A DNA stretch of 64,000 nt from Flavobacterium sp. UBA6135 (GTDB taxonomy: Bacteria > Bacteroidota > Bacteroidia > Flavobacteriales > Flavobacteriaceae): the NCBI RefSeq assembly GCF_002428305.1, contig NZ_DIVJ01000049.1:48536-112535 (forward strand). Direction: 5' to 3'. The notes beneath the pieces were generated by a model. That model saw only the letters and a list, made by a program, of their open reading frames with translations, was not told the DNA's origin and ran no database searches. The translations under genes were made by a program, and so were the position numbers. Of the stretch, positions 15,769 to 24,456 are shown piece by piece (position 1 is the first letter of the stretch; each line of letters begins with the position of its first letter).

Positions 15769-16629
15769 ATGAAAATAGGCATTTTAACCTGTGCTCGTTT
15801 ACCTGAACTTTTAGAATCAGATCAAAAATTAATTCCTTTATTTGCTCAATATTCCATACAAGCTCAAGCTGTTGTTTGGGATGATGAGTCAATTGATTGG
15901 ACTCAATTTGATTTCCTCATTTTCAGAAATACGTGGGACTATTATCAAAAAGAAATTACTTTTAATTTATGGTTGGATAAAATCAAATCATTAGGAATTA
16001 AGACATTCAACCCGATCTCCGTCATTCAAAAAAACAAACATAAATTTTATTTAAAAGAATTAGAAAAAGAAGGAATTTCAATACTTCCTACGATTTTTTT
16101 AGAAAAAAATTCATCTCAAAATTTACGAAATTTAATTCCCGAGAATTGGGAGAAAATTGTAATTAAACCAGCGTTTTCAGCCGGAAGTTATTTGACCAAA
16201 TTAATTGATCGAAGTGAATTAGAATCGATTCAAGAAGAATTCAACGAACATTTTGAAACCAAAGATTTTCTTTTGCAAGAATTTCGTCCGGAAATAAAAG
16301 ATTTAGGCGAAACATCCTTTATCTTTTTTGATGGAAAATTTTCACATGCCGTGAACAAAAAACCAATCGAAAATGATTTTCGAGTTCAAATTCAATATGG
16401 CGGAAAATATACTTTAATTGAACCCAATCAAGATTTAGTACTTCAAGCCGAATTAGTTGTATCAAAAATTCCTGAAAAATTACTTTATGCTCGTGTTGAT
16501 GGCATTGTTATCGAAAATAAACTTCACTTGATGGAAATCGAACTCATTGAACCCGATTTGTATTTCGACTTGTCTGATGGAGCGAGAGAGCGATTTGTAG
16601 AAGGTTTTTTAAAGGTGCTAAGAAACTAA
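15769..16629 (+). CDS. ATP-grasp domain protein
   Basis: A 286-residue protein with an ATP-grasp-like layout: N-terminal Rossmann-type part (KIGILTCARLPEL, then DFLIFRNTWDYY), a central VIKPAFSAGSYLTKL lysine/glycine segment, and a C-terminal metal and ATP site (LYARVDGIVIENKLHLMEIELIEPDLYF). Members ligate carboxylates to amines or thiols; homologues of this form are often called prokaryotic glutathione-synthetase-like. The substrate is not evident. Confidence 0.85.
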   Translation: MKIGILTCARLPELLESDQKLIPLFAQYSIQAQAVVWDDESIDWTQFDFLIFRNTWDYYQKEITFNLWLDKIKSLGIKTFNPISVIQKNKHKFYLKELEKEGISILPTIFLEKNSSQNLRNLIPENWEKIVIKPAFSAGSYLTKLIDRSELESIQEEFNEHFETKDFLLQEFRPEIKDLGETSFIFFDGKFSHAVNKKPIENDFRVQIQYGGKYTLIEPNQDLVLQAELVVSKIPEKLLYARVDGIVIENKLHLMEIELIEPDLYFDLSDGARERFVEGFLKVLRN

Positions 16630-16733
16630 GGTTCTAAGGCTCTGAGGTTATTCCTTACTATCTTAAAACTACGATTTAATTCAGCCCAATTAAAAAAACT
16701 TAGTACCTTAGCAACTCAGATACTCAGAACCTC
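16626..16733. repeat. Inverted arms of tandem octamers before the cobalamin adenosyltransferase gene
   Basis: Left arm 16626-16649: CTAAGGTT, CTAAGGCT, CTGAGGTT. Right arm 16699-16733: CTTAGTAC, CTTAGCAA, CTCAGATA, CTCAGAAC, CTC, the complementary orientation of the same unit. The right arm ends 5 bases before the start codon at 16739. Confidence 0.7.
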
Positions 16734-16738
16734 AAAAA

Positions 16739-17308
16739 ATGAAAATATACACCAAAACCGGCGACAGCGGAACCACTGCACTTTTTGGCGGAACACGTGT
16801 TCCCAAACACCACATACGTATTGAAAGCTACGGAACGGTGGACGAATTGAATTCACACATTGGATTGATTCGGGATCAAAACATCAATCAATTGTATAAA
16901 AACATTCTAATTGAAGTGCAAGACCGACTTTTTACCGTTGGAGCCATTTTAGCTACTCCTCCGGAAAAAGAAATTTTAAAAAATGGTCAACCGCGTTTAA
17001 ACATCAATAGAATTTCTGAAGAAGACATTCAATTATTAGAAAATGAAATTGATTCGATGAACGATGCATTACCTCAAATGACGCATTTTGTGCTTCCCGG
17101 CGGACATACAACTGTGTCATATTGTCATATTGCAAGATGTGTTTGCCGAAGAGCAGAACGCCTATCGGTGCATCTTCACGAGTTAGAACCGACAGATGAG
17201 CAGGTTTTAAAATACTTAAACCGACTTTCTGACTACCTTTTTGTGTTGGCACGAAAGTTGTCATTTGACCTTCAAGCGGATGAAGTAAAATGGATTCCGA
17301 GAAAGTAG
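16739..17308 (+). CDS. pduO: Cob(I)alamin adenosyltransferase, PduO type
   Basis: A 189-residue enzyme that makes adenosylcobalamin from cob(I)alamin and ATP. The family signature is clear: MKIYTKTGDSGTTALFGG with the ATP-binding N-terminus, GTVDELNSHIGL, and RCVCRRAERLSV in the helix bearing the conserved Arg. The product is the cofactor of the IcmF mutase (46284-49718). It follows an octamer repeat and has no visible cobalamin riboswitch. Confidence 0.95.
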   Translation: MKIYTKTGDSGTTALFGGTRVPKHHIRIESYGTVDELNSHIGLIRDQNINQLYKNILIEVQDRLFTVGAILATPPEKEILKNGQPRLNINRISEEDIQLLENEIDSMNDALPQMTHFVLPGGHTTVSYCHIARCVCRRAERLSVHLHELEPTDEQVLKYLNRLSDYLFVLARKLSFDLQADEVKWIPRK

Positions 17309-17366
17309 TTGGCAGTCATCAGTCATCAGTATAAACTGAACACTAAAAAACTGAATACTGAACACT
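17307..17366. repeat. Inverted short-repeat arms, same family as 861-976
   Basis: AGTTGGCAGTCATCAGTCATCAGT (17307-17330, listed as overlapping short words) faces ACTGAACACT, ACTGAATACT and ACTGAACACT words at 17335-17366. The words AGTTGGCAGT and ACTGAACACT are shared with the ndk locus. Confidence 0.65.
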
Positions 17367-17434
17367 ATTTTAACCACGTTCTTACCTTTAAAAAAGTAAA
17401 AAAACACTTTTTGGTAAAATAAATCACTTTTTAC

Positions 17435-17464
17435 TTGACTATTTCAGTAATAAATTTATTTTTG
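17435..17464 (+). promoter_or_regulatory. Promoter of the DUF2795 gene, Bacteroidota consensus
   Basis: TTG at 17435-17437, 19 bases, then TATTTTTG at 17457-17464; the ATG is at 17487. Confidence 0.75.
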
Positions 17465-17486
17465 CATAAAATTAAACCGCTAGCAG

Positions 17487-17708
17487 ATGTATTGGACATT
17501 AGAATTGGCATCGTATTTAAGTGATGCACCGTGGCCAGCCACTAAAGATGAATTGATTGATTATGCCATCCGAACCGGTGCTCCATTGGAGGTGGTTGAA
17601 AATCTTCAATCTATTGAAGACGAAGGTGAAGTGTATGAATCAATGGAAGAAATTTGGCCGGATTATCCAACTGACGAAGATTATCTTTGGAATGAGGATG
17701 AATATTAA
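17487..17708 (+). CDS. DUF2795 domain protein
   Basis: A 73-residue acidic protein: MYWTLELASYLSDAPWPATK, then LIDYAIRTGAPLEVVENLQSI and an acidic, aromatic tail. The DUF2795 core (helix, then a Pro-rich turn and AxxxGAP) is visible. In Bacteroidota this short gene usually lies just before secA, as here. It is monocistronic, with a consensus promoter and its own terminator. Function unknown. Confidence 0.85.
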   Translation: MYWTLELASYLSDAPWPATKDELIDYAIRTGAPLEVVENLQSIEDEGEVYESMEEIWPDYPTDEDYLWNEDEY

Positions 17709-17728
17709 AAAAATAAAAAACTAACCCG

Positions 17729-17756
17729 AAAAAGTCTCATTAGAGGCTTTTTTTTT
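17729..17756 (+). terminator. Terminator between the DUF2795 gene and secA
   Basis: AAAAAGTCTC pairs with GAGGCTTTTT (one G-U pair) around ATTA and leads into a T-run. The secA -7 element starts 4 bases later. Confidence 0.8.
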
Positions 17757-17759
17757 GTA

Positions 17760-17767
17760 TAAATTTG
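17760..17767 (+). promoter_or_regulatory. secA promoter -7 element
   Basis: TAAATTTG directly after the terminator, 20 bases before the ATG at 17787. The -33 position lies in the terminator loop and lacks TTG. Confidence 0.5.
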
Positions 17768-17786
17768 CATTCAATAATAAAAAAAT

Positions 17787-20700
17787 ATGAGTATTTTAAA
17801 CAGTATACTTAAGGCTTTTGTGGGAGACAAATCAGAAAAAGATGTCAAAGCAATCCAGCCCTTACTTTCAAAAATTAAAACTTTTGAATCTAACCTAAGT
17901 TCTTTATCGCACGACGAATTGCGTGCGAAAACTAATTTCTTTAAAGAAAAAATCAAATCGTCCAGAGCCACTCAGGATGATAAAATTGCAGCTTTAAAGA
18001 TTGAAGTTGAAGCCACTGCCGATTTTGACAAAAGAGAAGATCTTTATGTCTTGATTGACAGTTTAGAAAAAGAGGCTTATGAGAATTCTGAAAGAACTTT
18101 ATTAGAAATTCTACCTGAAGCTTTTGCTGTTGTAAAAGAAACTGCAAAACGATTTAAAGACAACACACAAGTTGTTGTAAAAGCAACACCAAAAGACATT
18201 GAACTTTCTGCTACAAAATCCTATATTTCTATTGAGGGTGACAACGCTGTTTGGTTAAATTCATGGAACGCCGCAGGTAAAGAAATTACTTGGGACATGA
18301 TTCACTATGATGTCCAGTTGATTGGTGGTGTGGTTTTACATCAAGGTAAAATTGCCGAGATGCAAACAGGTGAAGGAAAAACTTTAGTAGCCACGCTTCC
18401 ACTCTATTTGAATGCTCTTACCGGAAACGGAGTTCACTTGGTTACTGTGAATGATTATTTAGCAAAACGTGATAGCACTTGGAAAGCTCCTATTTTTGAA
18501 TTTCATGGCTTAACAGTTGATTGTATTGATAATCATCAACCAAACACTGAAGCACGAAGAAAAGCGTATGAAGCTGATATTACCTATGGAACCAACAACG
18601 AGTTTGGCTTTGATTATTTAAGGGATAATATGGCTCATTCTCCTGAAGATTTGGTACAACGCAAGCACAATTATGCCATTGTCGATGAGGTCGATTCGGT
18701 TTTAATTGATGATGCCAGAACGCCATTAATTATTTCGGGTCCGGTGCCTCAAGGAGACAGACATGAATTTAATGAATTGAAACCAAAAGTTGACAACTTA
18801 GTAACACTTCAACGAAATTTAGCTACCGGATTTTTAACTGAAGCCAAAAAACTCATTAAAGAAGGCAACACAAAAGAGGGCGGATTTAGTTTATTAAGAG
18901 CTTATCGTGCACTTCCAAAAAATAAAGCACTAATCAAATTTTTAAGTGAAGAAGGAATTAAACAATTACTTCAAAAAACTGAAAATTTTTATATGCAAGA
19001 TAACAATCGCGAAATGCCAAAAGTTGATGAAGCTTTGTATTTTGTGATTGAAGAAAAAAACAACCAAGTTGAATTAACCGATAACGGTATTAAATTCCTA
19101 TCAAAAGATACAGACGAAAGTTTCTTTGTACTTCCTGACATTGGTACTGAAATTGCACGTATCGAAAAAATGAAGTTGGAAAAAGATGCTGAAGCTGAAG
19201 AAAAAGAAAAACTTTTTCAAGACTTTGGAATCAAATCTGAACGCATTCACACACTAACACAATTATTGAAAGCATATACCCTTTTTGAAAAAGATGTGGA
19301 ATATGTAATCATGGATAATAAAATCATGATTGTTGATGAACAAACCGGACGTATCATGGACGGTCGTCGTTATTCTGACGGTTTACATCAAGCAATTGAA
19401 GCCAAAGAAAATGTAAAAATTGAAGCAGCAACACAAACATTTGCTACGGTTACGCTTCAAAATTATTTCCGTATGTATAGCAAACTTGCCGGTATGACCG
19501 GTACTGCTGTAACTGAAGCGGGAGAGCTTTGGCAAATTTACAAATTGGATGTGGTAGAAATTCCAACCAACCGTCCGATGGCAAGAAAAGATCAAGAAGA
19601 TTTGATTTATAAAACCACTCGTGAAAAATTCAATGCTGTAATTGAAGATGTAACAAAATTATCTCAGGCCGGAAGACCTGTGTTAATTGGAACAACTTCA
19701 GTTGAAATTTCAGAATTGTTGAGTAGAATGTTGAAAATGCGTAACATTCCACACAATGTCTTGAATGCTAAAATGCATAAAAAAGAAGCTGAGATTGTAG
19801 CCGAGGCAGGAAATCCAGGAGTTGTAACTATTGCAACCAACATGGCAGGTCGTGGAACCGATATTAAATTATCTGCTGAAGTAAAAGCTGCAGGCGGTTT
19901 AGCCATTATCGGAACAGAACGTCATGATTCCAGACGTGTAGACAGACAGTTACGTGGTCGTGCCGGTCGTCAAGGAGATCCGGGAAGTTCACAGTTTTAT
20001 GTTTCGTTAGAAGATAATTTAATGCGTTTGTTTGGTTCAGAACGCGTTGCAAAAGTTATGGATAGAATGGGCTTGAAAGAAGGTGAAGTAATTCAACATT
20101 CAATGATGACCAAGTCTATTGAAAGAGCTCAGAAAAAAGTAGAAGAAAACAATTTTGGTGTTCGTAAACGTTTATTAGAATATGATGACGTTATGAATGC
20201 TCAAAGAGAAGTAGTCTACAAAAGAAGAAGACACGCTCTTCACGGGGAACGTTTGAAAGTAGATATTGCAAACATGCTTTATGATACTTGCGAAAATATT
20301 ATTACTGCAAATAAATTATCAAACGATTTCAAGAATTTTGAATTTGAATTAATACGCTATTTTTCAATCACTTCTCCTGTTACAGAAAGTGAATTCAATA
20401 AATTAACTGAAATCGAATTAACCGGAAAAGTTTATAAAGCGGCATTAAATTATTATCAAGAGAAAAACGGTCGTGATGCCAGAGAAGCTTATCCGATTAT
20501 TAAAAATGTTTTTGAAAATCCAAACAACCAATACGAAAGAATTGTTGTTCCGTTTACTGATGGTAGCAAAACTTTGAACGTTGTTACCGATTTGAAAAAA
20601 GCATATGAATCAGAAGGTCGTCAATTGGTTACTGATTTTGAAAAAAACATCACTTTAGCCATTGTTGACGAAGCTTGGAAAAAGCATCTTCGCAAAATGG

Positions 20701-21134
20701 ATGAATTGAAGCAATCGGTTCAATTAGCGGTTCACGAACAAAAAGATCCATTACTAATTTATAAGTTTGAAGCATTCAATTTATTCAAAGCCATGCTAGA
20801 TAATGTGAATAAAGAAGTTATTTCATTCTTATTTAAAGGCGATTTACCAAATCAAAACGCAAATATTAGTGAAGCTAGGGAAGTTCGTCAAAAAGAAAAC
20901 TATAAAACATCTAAAGACGAAATACCAAACAGTGACACATTAGCAGCTCAAAATCGTGAAGCAGGACAAACACAACGTCAACATGTAACTGAGACTATAG
21001 TTAGAGATGCTCCAAAGATTAATAGAAACGATACTGTTACTATAAAACATGTAATGAGTGGAAAAACTGAAACCATGAAATTTAAAAAAGCTGAAAGCAT
21101 GATTGCCGGCGGCGAATGGGTTTTGGTTCACTAG
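17787..21134 (+). CDS. secA: SecA, preprotein translocase ATPase
   Basis: A 1115-residue SecA motor that drives proteins through SecYEG. Visible are Walker A MQTGEGKTLVATLP, Walker B IVDEVDSVLIDDARTPLI, the preprotein crosslinking region, and the second ATPase half with NMAGRGTDIKL, RQLRGRAGRQGDPG. It is longer than the about 900 residues of E. coli SecA because of an insertion before the second motor domain, usual in Bacteroidota. The cysteine-rich zinc tail is absent; the protein ends in a GEWVLVH motif seen in the phylum. Confidence 0.98.
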   Translation: MSILNSILKAFVGDKSEKDVKAIQPLLSKIKTFESNLSSLSHDELRAKTNFFKEKIKSSRATQDDKIAALKIEVEATADFDKREDLYVLIDSLEKEAYENSERTLLEILPEAFAVVKETAKRFKDNTQVVVKATPKDIELSATKSYISIEGDNAVWLNSWNAAGKEITWDMIHYDVQLIGGVVLHQGKIAEMQTGEGKTLVATLPLYLNALTGNGVHLVTVNDYLAKRDSTWKAPIFEFHGLTVDCIDNHQPNTEARRKAYEADITYGTNNEFGFDYLRDNMAHSPEDLVQRKHNYAIVDEVDSVLIDDARTPLIISGPVPQGDRHEFNELKPKVDNLVTLQRNLATGFLTEAKKLIKEGNTKEGGFSLLRAYRALPKNKALIKFLSEEGIKQLLQKTENFYMQDNNREMPKVDEALYFVIEEKNNQVELTDNGIKFLSKDTDESFFVLPDIGTEIARIEKMKLEKDAEAEEKEKLFQDFGIKSERIHTLTQLLKAYTLFEKDVEYVIMDNKIMIVDEQTGRIMDGRRYSDGLHQAIEAKENVKIEAATQTFATVTLQNYFRMYSKLAGMTGTAVTEAGELWQIYKLDVVEIPTNRPMARKDQEDLIYKTTREKFNAVIEDVTKLSQAGRPVLIGTTSVEISELLSRMLKMRNIPHNVLNAKMHKKEAEIVAEAGNPGVVTIATNMAGRGTDIKLSAEVKAAGGLAIIGTERHDSRRVDRQLRGRAGRQGDPGSSQFYVSLEDNLMRLFGSERVAKVMDRMGLKEGEVIQHSMMTKSIERAQKKVEENNFGVRKRLLEYDDVMNAQREVVYKRRRHALHGERLKVDIANMLYDTCENIITANKLSNDFKNFEFELIRYFSITSPVTESEFNKLTEIELTGKVYKAALNYYQEKNGRDAREAYPIIKNVFENPNNQYERIVVPFTDGSKTLNVVTDLKKAYESEGRQLVTDFEKNITLAIVDEAWKKHLRKMDELKQSVQLAVHEQKDPLLIYKFEAFNLFKAMLDNVNKEVISFLFKGDLPNQNANISEAREVRQKENYKTSKDEIPNSDTLAAQNREAGQTQRQHVTETIVRDAPKINRNDTVTIKHVMSGKTETMKFKKAESMIAGGEWVLVH

Positions 21135-21155
21135 ACTAAAGTAATTCAAAAAAGT

Positions 21156-21190
21156 AATCCTCAATTGTTTTTCAATTGGGGATTTTTTTT
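21156..21190 (+). terminator. secA terminator
   Basis: AATCCTCAATTG pairs with CAATTGGGGATT (one G-U) around a five-base loop and leads into eight T. Confidence 0.85.
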
Positions 21191-21338
21191 GTGCATCTTG
21201 TAATAATCATGTAATTATAAAATAAAGTTATGTAACACTTTCAATGTCGAATTTTTTCACCTTTACATCATCCAAATTTTATAAAATTTATCCTTAAAAT
21301 CGAAACTGTAAATAAGATAGTATAAAAAGAATTCAACT

Positions 21339-22175
21339 ATGAGGAATGACATTGCAAATGCATCGATTACTAAAACTAAAAGCCGAATTATCGCTTTAAG
21401 TGAAAAATCTATTGCTAAAAAGGAAGAAGCTTTTTCCTTTTTTTCTAAAATATCCGATGTTACCCTTTTTTTGATTTTAGTTTTCAAGGAAACCTTTTCG
21501 CGTGATTTTGAATTCAAAGAGTTTATAAAACAATGTTATCAAATAGGTTATAAAACGCTCCCACTTATTTCAATTACAGGAACAATTATGGGTTTGGTAC
21601 TTACTATCCAATCACGACCTGTTCTATTAAAATTTGGAGCAGAAACCATGTTGCCAAGTATGGTTGCTCTTTCTATTATTCGTGAAATGGGTCCCGTTAT
21701 TACGGCTTTGATTTGTGCCGGAAAAATTGGTTCAGGTATTGGAGCGGAATTAGGCTCCATGAAAGTAACTGAACAAATTGATGCCATGGAAGTTTCTTCT
21801 ACCAATCCCGTTCGATTTCTTATAGTAACTCGAGTTTTAGCAGCAACATTGATGATTCCGTTGTTGGTTTTATATGCAGATGCTTTAGGAATTTTGGGAA
21901 GTTGGCTTGGTGCAAATATCAAAGGTGATGTTTCATTTGTTTTGTTTTTTTCACAAGCTTTTAGACATGTTGAATTCATCGATTTATTTCCAGCCATAAT
22001 CAAAACTTTCTTTTTTGGAGCAGCTATTGGTTTGGTGGGTTGTTATAAAGGATTTAATGCAGGAAGAGGTACAGAAAGTGTTGGAAAAGCAGCAAATTCT
22101 GCTGTTGTTTTAGCCTCTTTATTAGTAATCATAATTGATATGATTGCTGTTCAAATTACTGATATGATTATATGA
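21339..22175 (+). CDS. mlaE: MlaE-type permease of a lipid transport ABC system
   Basis: A 278-residue polytopic membrane protein with the MlaE domain: a lipid-binding helix and motif ALIREMGPVITALICAGK-like sequence (SIIREMGPVITALI), then GAELGSMKVTEQIDAMEV. MlaE forms the core of the MlaFEDB complex that moves phospholipids between the membranes. The stop overlaps the mlaF start by 4 bases (ATGA). Only E, F and D are present, as is usual in Bacteroidota. Confidence 0.94.
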   Translation: MRNDIANASITKTKSRIIALSEKSIAKKEEAFSFFSKISDVTLFLILVFKETFSRDFEFKEFIKQCYQIGYKTLPLISITGTIMGLVLTIQSRPVLLKFGAETMLPSMVALSIIREMGPVITALICAGKIGSGIGAELGSMKVTEQIDAMEVSSTNPVRFLIVTRVLAATLMIPLLVLYADALGILGSWLGANIKGDVSFVLFFSQAFRHVEFIDLFPAIIKTFFFGAAIGLVGCYKGFNAGRGTESVGKAANSAVVLASLLVIIIDMIAVQITDMII

Positions 22176-22921
22176 AGACCGAAAATACAAATAGAAAAAA
22201 AGTGGTTGAAATCTCAAATCTCAAAAAATCATTTGGTGCCGATTTGATTTTGAAAGACGTTTCATTGTCATTATTTGAAGGTGAAAATTTAGTTGTTCTC
22301 GGTAAATCAGGAACAGGAAAATCCGTTTTAATAAAGTGTCTCGTCGGATTATTACCAACTGATAGTGGTTCAATAACCGTGTTTGATGAAAATATGACTT
22401 CTGCTTCGGGTGAAAAACTAGCTTTGATTAGAGAAAAAATGGGCTTTCTGTTTCAAGGAGGAGCTTTATATGATTCGATGACAGTTAAAGAAAACATCGA
22501 ATTTCCATTACGCAGAATAAAAAAAGAGTTAACCGAAAGTCAAATAGAAGAAAAAGTAAAAGAAGTGCTTGAAAATGTTGGTCTGGCCGATTCAATCAAC
22601 AAAATGCCTTCTGAACTTTCGGGTGGAATGAGAAAAAGAATCAGTCTTGCAAGAACTTTAGTTATTGATCCAAAAATTATGTTGTATGATGAACCTACAA
22701 CCGGACTTGATCCTGTTACATCAAACGAAATTAGTGAGTTGATTGTAGAGGTTCAAAAAAAATATAAAACAGCATCGATAATTATTACTCACGACATTAA
22801 ATGTGCTCAAAAAACAGCCAACCGAATCATAATGTTAGACGATGGTTTGGTTTTTAAAGAAGGTACATTAAACGATTTTGAAGCATCTAACGAACAATTA
22901 ATCCAATCATTTTTTAATTAA
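22172..22921 (+). CDS. mlaF: MlaF-type ATPase
   Basis: A 249-residue ABC ATPase: Walker A GKSGTGKSVL, LSGGMRKRISLARTL signature, and Walker B LYDEPTTGLDPVT. The GMRKR signature and GLDPVTS pattern are those of the lipid-transport (Mla/MCE) group. It overlaps mlaE and precedes mlaD by 6 bases, so it energises that permease. Confidence 0.95.
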   Translation: MKTENTNRKKVVEISNLKKSFGADLILKDVSLSLFEGENLVVLGKSGTGKSVLIKCLVGLLPTDSGSITVFDENMTSASGEKLALIREKMGFLFQGGALYDSMTVKENIEFPLRRIKKELTESQIEEKVKEVLENVGLADSINKMPSELSGGMRKRISLARTLVIDPKIMLYDEPTTGLDPVTSNEISELIVEVQKKYKTASIIITHDIKCAQKTANRIIMLDDGLVFKEGTLNDFEASNEQLIQSFFN

Positions 22922-22927
22922 AATAAT

Positions 22928-23692
22928 ATGAAAGAGCATTCACAAAATTTCAAAATACGATTAGGCCTTTTTATAGCGATTGGCATCTTCCTCTTTGTTG
23001 TAGCCATATTTTTAATTGGTAAACAAAAAAACTTATTTAATCCGGTTTATTCACTAACTACCACTTTTTATAATGTAAGTGGGTTGCAGGTTGGGAACAA
23101 AGTCCGTTTTTCAGGAATTAATGTTGGAACTGTAGATGCGGTAACAATTATTAATGACTCAACCGTAAGTGTAACAATGTTTATTAAAAAAGATGTTCAA
23201 AAATTCATTAAAACAAATAGTGAAGTAAGCATAGGTTCTGAAGGATTAATTGGTGACAAACTACTTCAAATATCTCAAGGAACCAGTAATGCAAACTTTG
23301 CAAAAGATGGTGCCGCACTAGTTTCTAATGAGCCAATTGAACTTGATGAAATAGTTGCGAGTTTAAAAGTTACTGCCGAAAATGCCGAGATAATTTCAGA
23401 CGAATTAGCCGAGATAATGATTGCAATTAACAGTGGTGAAGGAACATTAGGAAGATTGATTAATGACCCAAAAATTGCAGAAAATTTAAGCCAAACTATG
23501 TCAAACCTAGAAAGTAGCTCAAAAGGTTTAGATGAAAACATGGAAGCTGCCAAAGAAAATTTTTTACTGAGAGGATTTTTTAAACGAAAAGAAAGAGCCA
23601 CTCTAAAAGCTAAAAAAGCTGCGGAAGAAAAAAAGGAAAAAGAAAGAAAAATTGAAGAAGAAAAAAAGAAAGCAGCATTAAATAAAAATTAA
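22928..23692 (+). CDS. mlaD: MlaD/MCE domain protein
   Basis: A 254-residue protein with one N-terminal membrane helix (about 11-32) and a periplasmic MCE domain (FYNVSGLQVGNKVRFSGI, VGTVDAV, GSEGLIGDKLLQI). It is the lipid-channel subunit of the system. The C-terminus is a long lysine/glutamate-rich coil (KKAAEEKKEKERK). Confidence 0.93.
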   Translation: MKEHSQNFKIRLGLFIAIGIFLFVVAIFLIGKQKNLFNPVYSLTTTFYNVSGLQVGNKVRFSGINVGTVDAVTIINDSTVSVTMFIKKDVQKFIKTNSEVSIGSEGLIGDKLLQISQGTSNANFAKDGAALVSNEPIELDEIVASLKVTAENAEIISDELAEIMIAINSGEGTLGRLINDPKIAENLSQTMSNLESSSKGLDENMEAAKENFLLRGFFKRKERATLKAKKAAEEKKEKERKIEEEKKKAALNKN

Positions 23693-23714
23693 CTCTTCTT
23701 TTCGTAAAGATGCT

Positions 23715-23722
23715 TATTTTTG
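23715..23722 (+). promoter_or_regulatory. Candidate -7 element
   Basis: TATTTTTG, 15 bases upstream of the ATG at 23738. No TTG at the -33 distance. Confidence 0.4.
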
Positions 23723-23737
23723 ACAAAATACTTTGCC

Positions 23738-24310
23738 ATGAAATTAATTATTACTTTTCTTTTAATATCAACCCTTTCATTTGCTCAATCTGTTGAAGCC
23801 TTAAAAAGCGAAAGCAAAAAAATGTATGATGCTTCATACAACATGGATTTTGAAAAAGTTTTAGACTACACCTATCCAAAAATATTTGATATTGTTTCTA
23901 AAGACGTTTTATTACAAGGCATGGACCAAGCATTTCAAAATGATGTCCTACGAATCAGGTTGGTTTTTCCTGAACCAAAATTTTCATATTCTGAATTAAA
24001 AAAAATTGAAGATAGAACTTTTTGTGTCATTAGATACAATAGTGCTATGCGAATCATCTTTGAAGAGCCATTATCCGCAGAACAAATCACTGAAATGACT
24101 AATTCGTTTAATGAAAATATGAAAAATAAGAAAGTTACTTTTGAAAAATCAAGAAACGGATTTTATGTTGAAGGAGAAGAAATCATGATTGCAGTTGCAG
24201 ATGAATTGACAAATAGCGAATGGAAATTCATCAACTATGACAGTAATCAAAGTAGAATTTTTCAAATGATTTTTAATGAATCCATAAAAAAAGAACTCGG
24301 ATTGAATTAA
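23738..24310 (+). CDS. Secreted protein of unknown function
   Basis: A 190-residue protein with a cleavable signal peptide (MKLIITFLLISTLSFAQS, cut after Ala-Gln or nearby). The mature part is mixed alpha/beta and begins VEALKSESKKMYDA, a common start in Flavobacteriaceae periplasmic proteins. I do not recognise a function. The ATG at 23738 is preferred to a TTG at 23720 because it starts the signal peptide and follows a -7 element. Confidence 0.75.
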   Translation: MKLIITFLLISTLSFAQSVEALKSESKKMYDASYNMDFEKVLDYTYPKIFDIVSKDVLLQGMDQAFQNDVLRIRLVFPEPKFSYSELKKIEDRTFCVIRYNSAMRIIFEEPLSAEQITEMTNSFNENMKNKKVTFEKSRNGFYVEGEEIMIAVADELTNSEWKFINYDSNQSRIFQMIFNESIKKELGLN

Positions 24311-24351
24311 AACATCATACCTTTACTGAATAGATTATAAAAACAAATCTC

Positions 24352-24456
24352 ATGGCTAAAGGTAAAGACGTTCGGAAAACAGTTAAAAAAGAACCTCTTA
24401 AAACTCCAAAAGAAAAAAAAGAGGAGAAAAGAGAAAAGAAAAATAAACGGGATTAA
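24352..24456 (+). CDS. Very small lysine/glutamate-rich protein
   Basis: A 34-residue protein, MAKGKDVRKTVKKEP then a KKEEKREKKNKRD tail, about half charged. It is too short and low-complexity to assign. Its stop overlaps by 4 bases the stop end of the convergent FAD oxidase gene. Similar small charged genes occur at 42377 and 51800. Confidence 0.45.
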   Translation: MAKGKDVRKTVKKEPLKTPKEKKEEKREKKNKRD

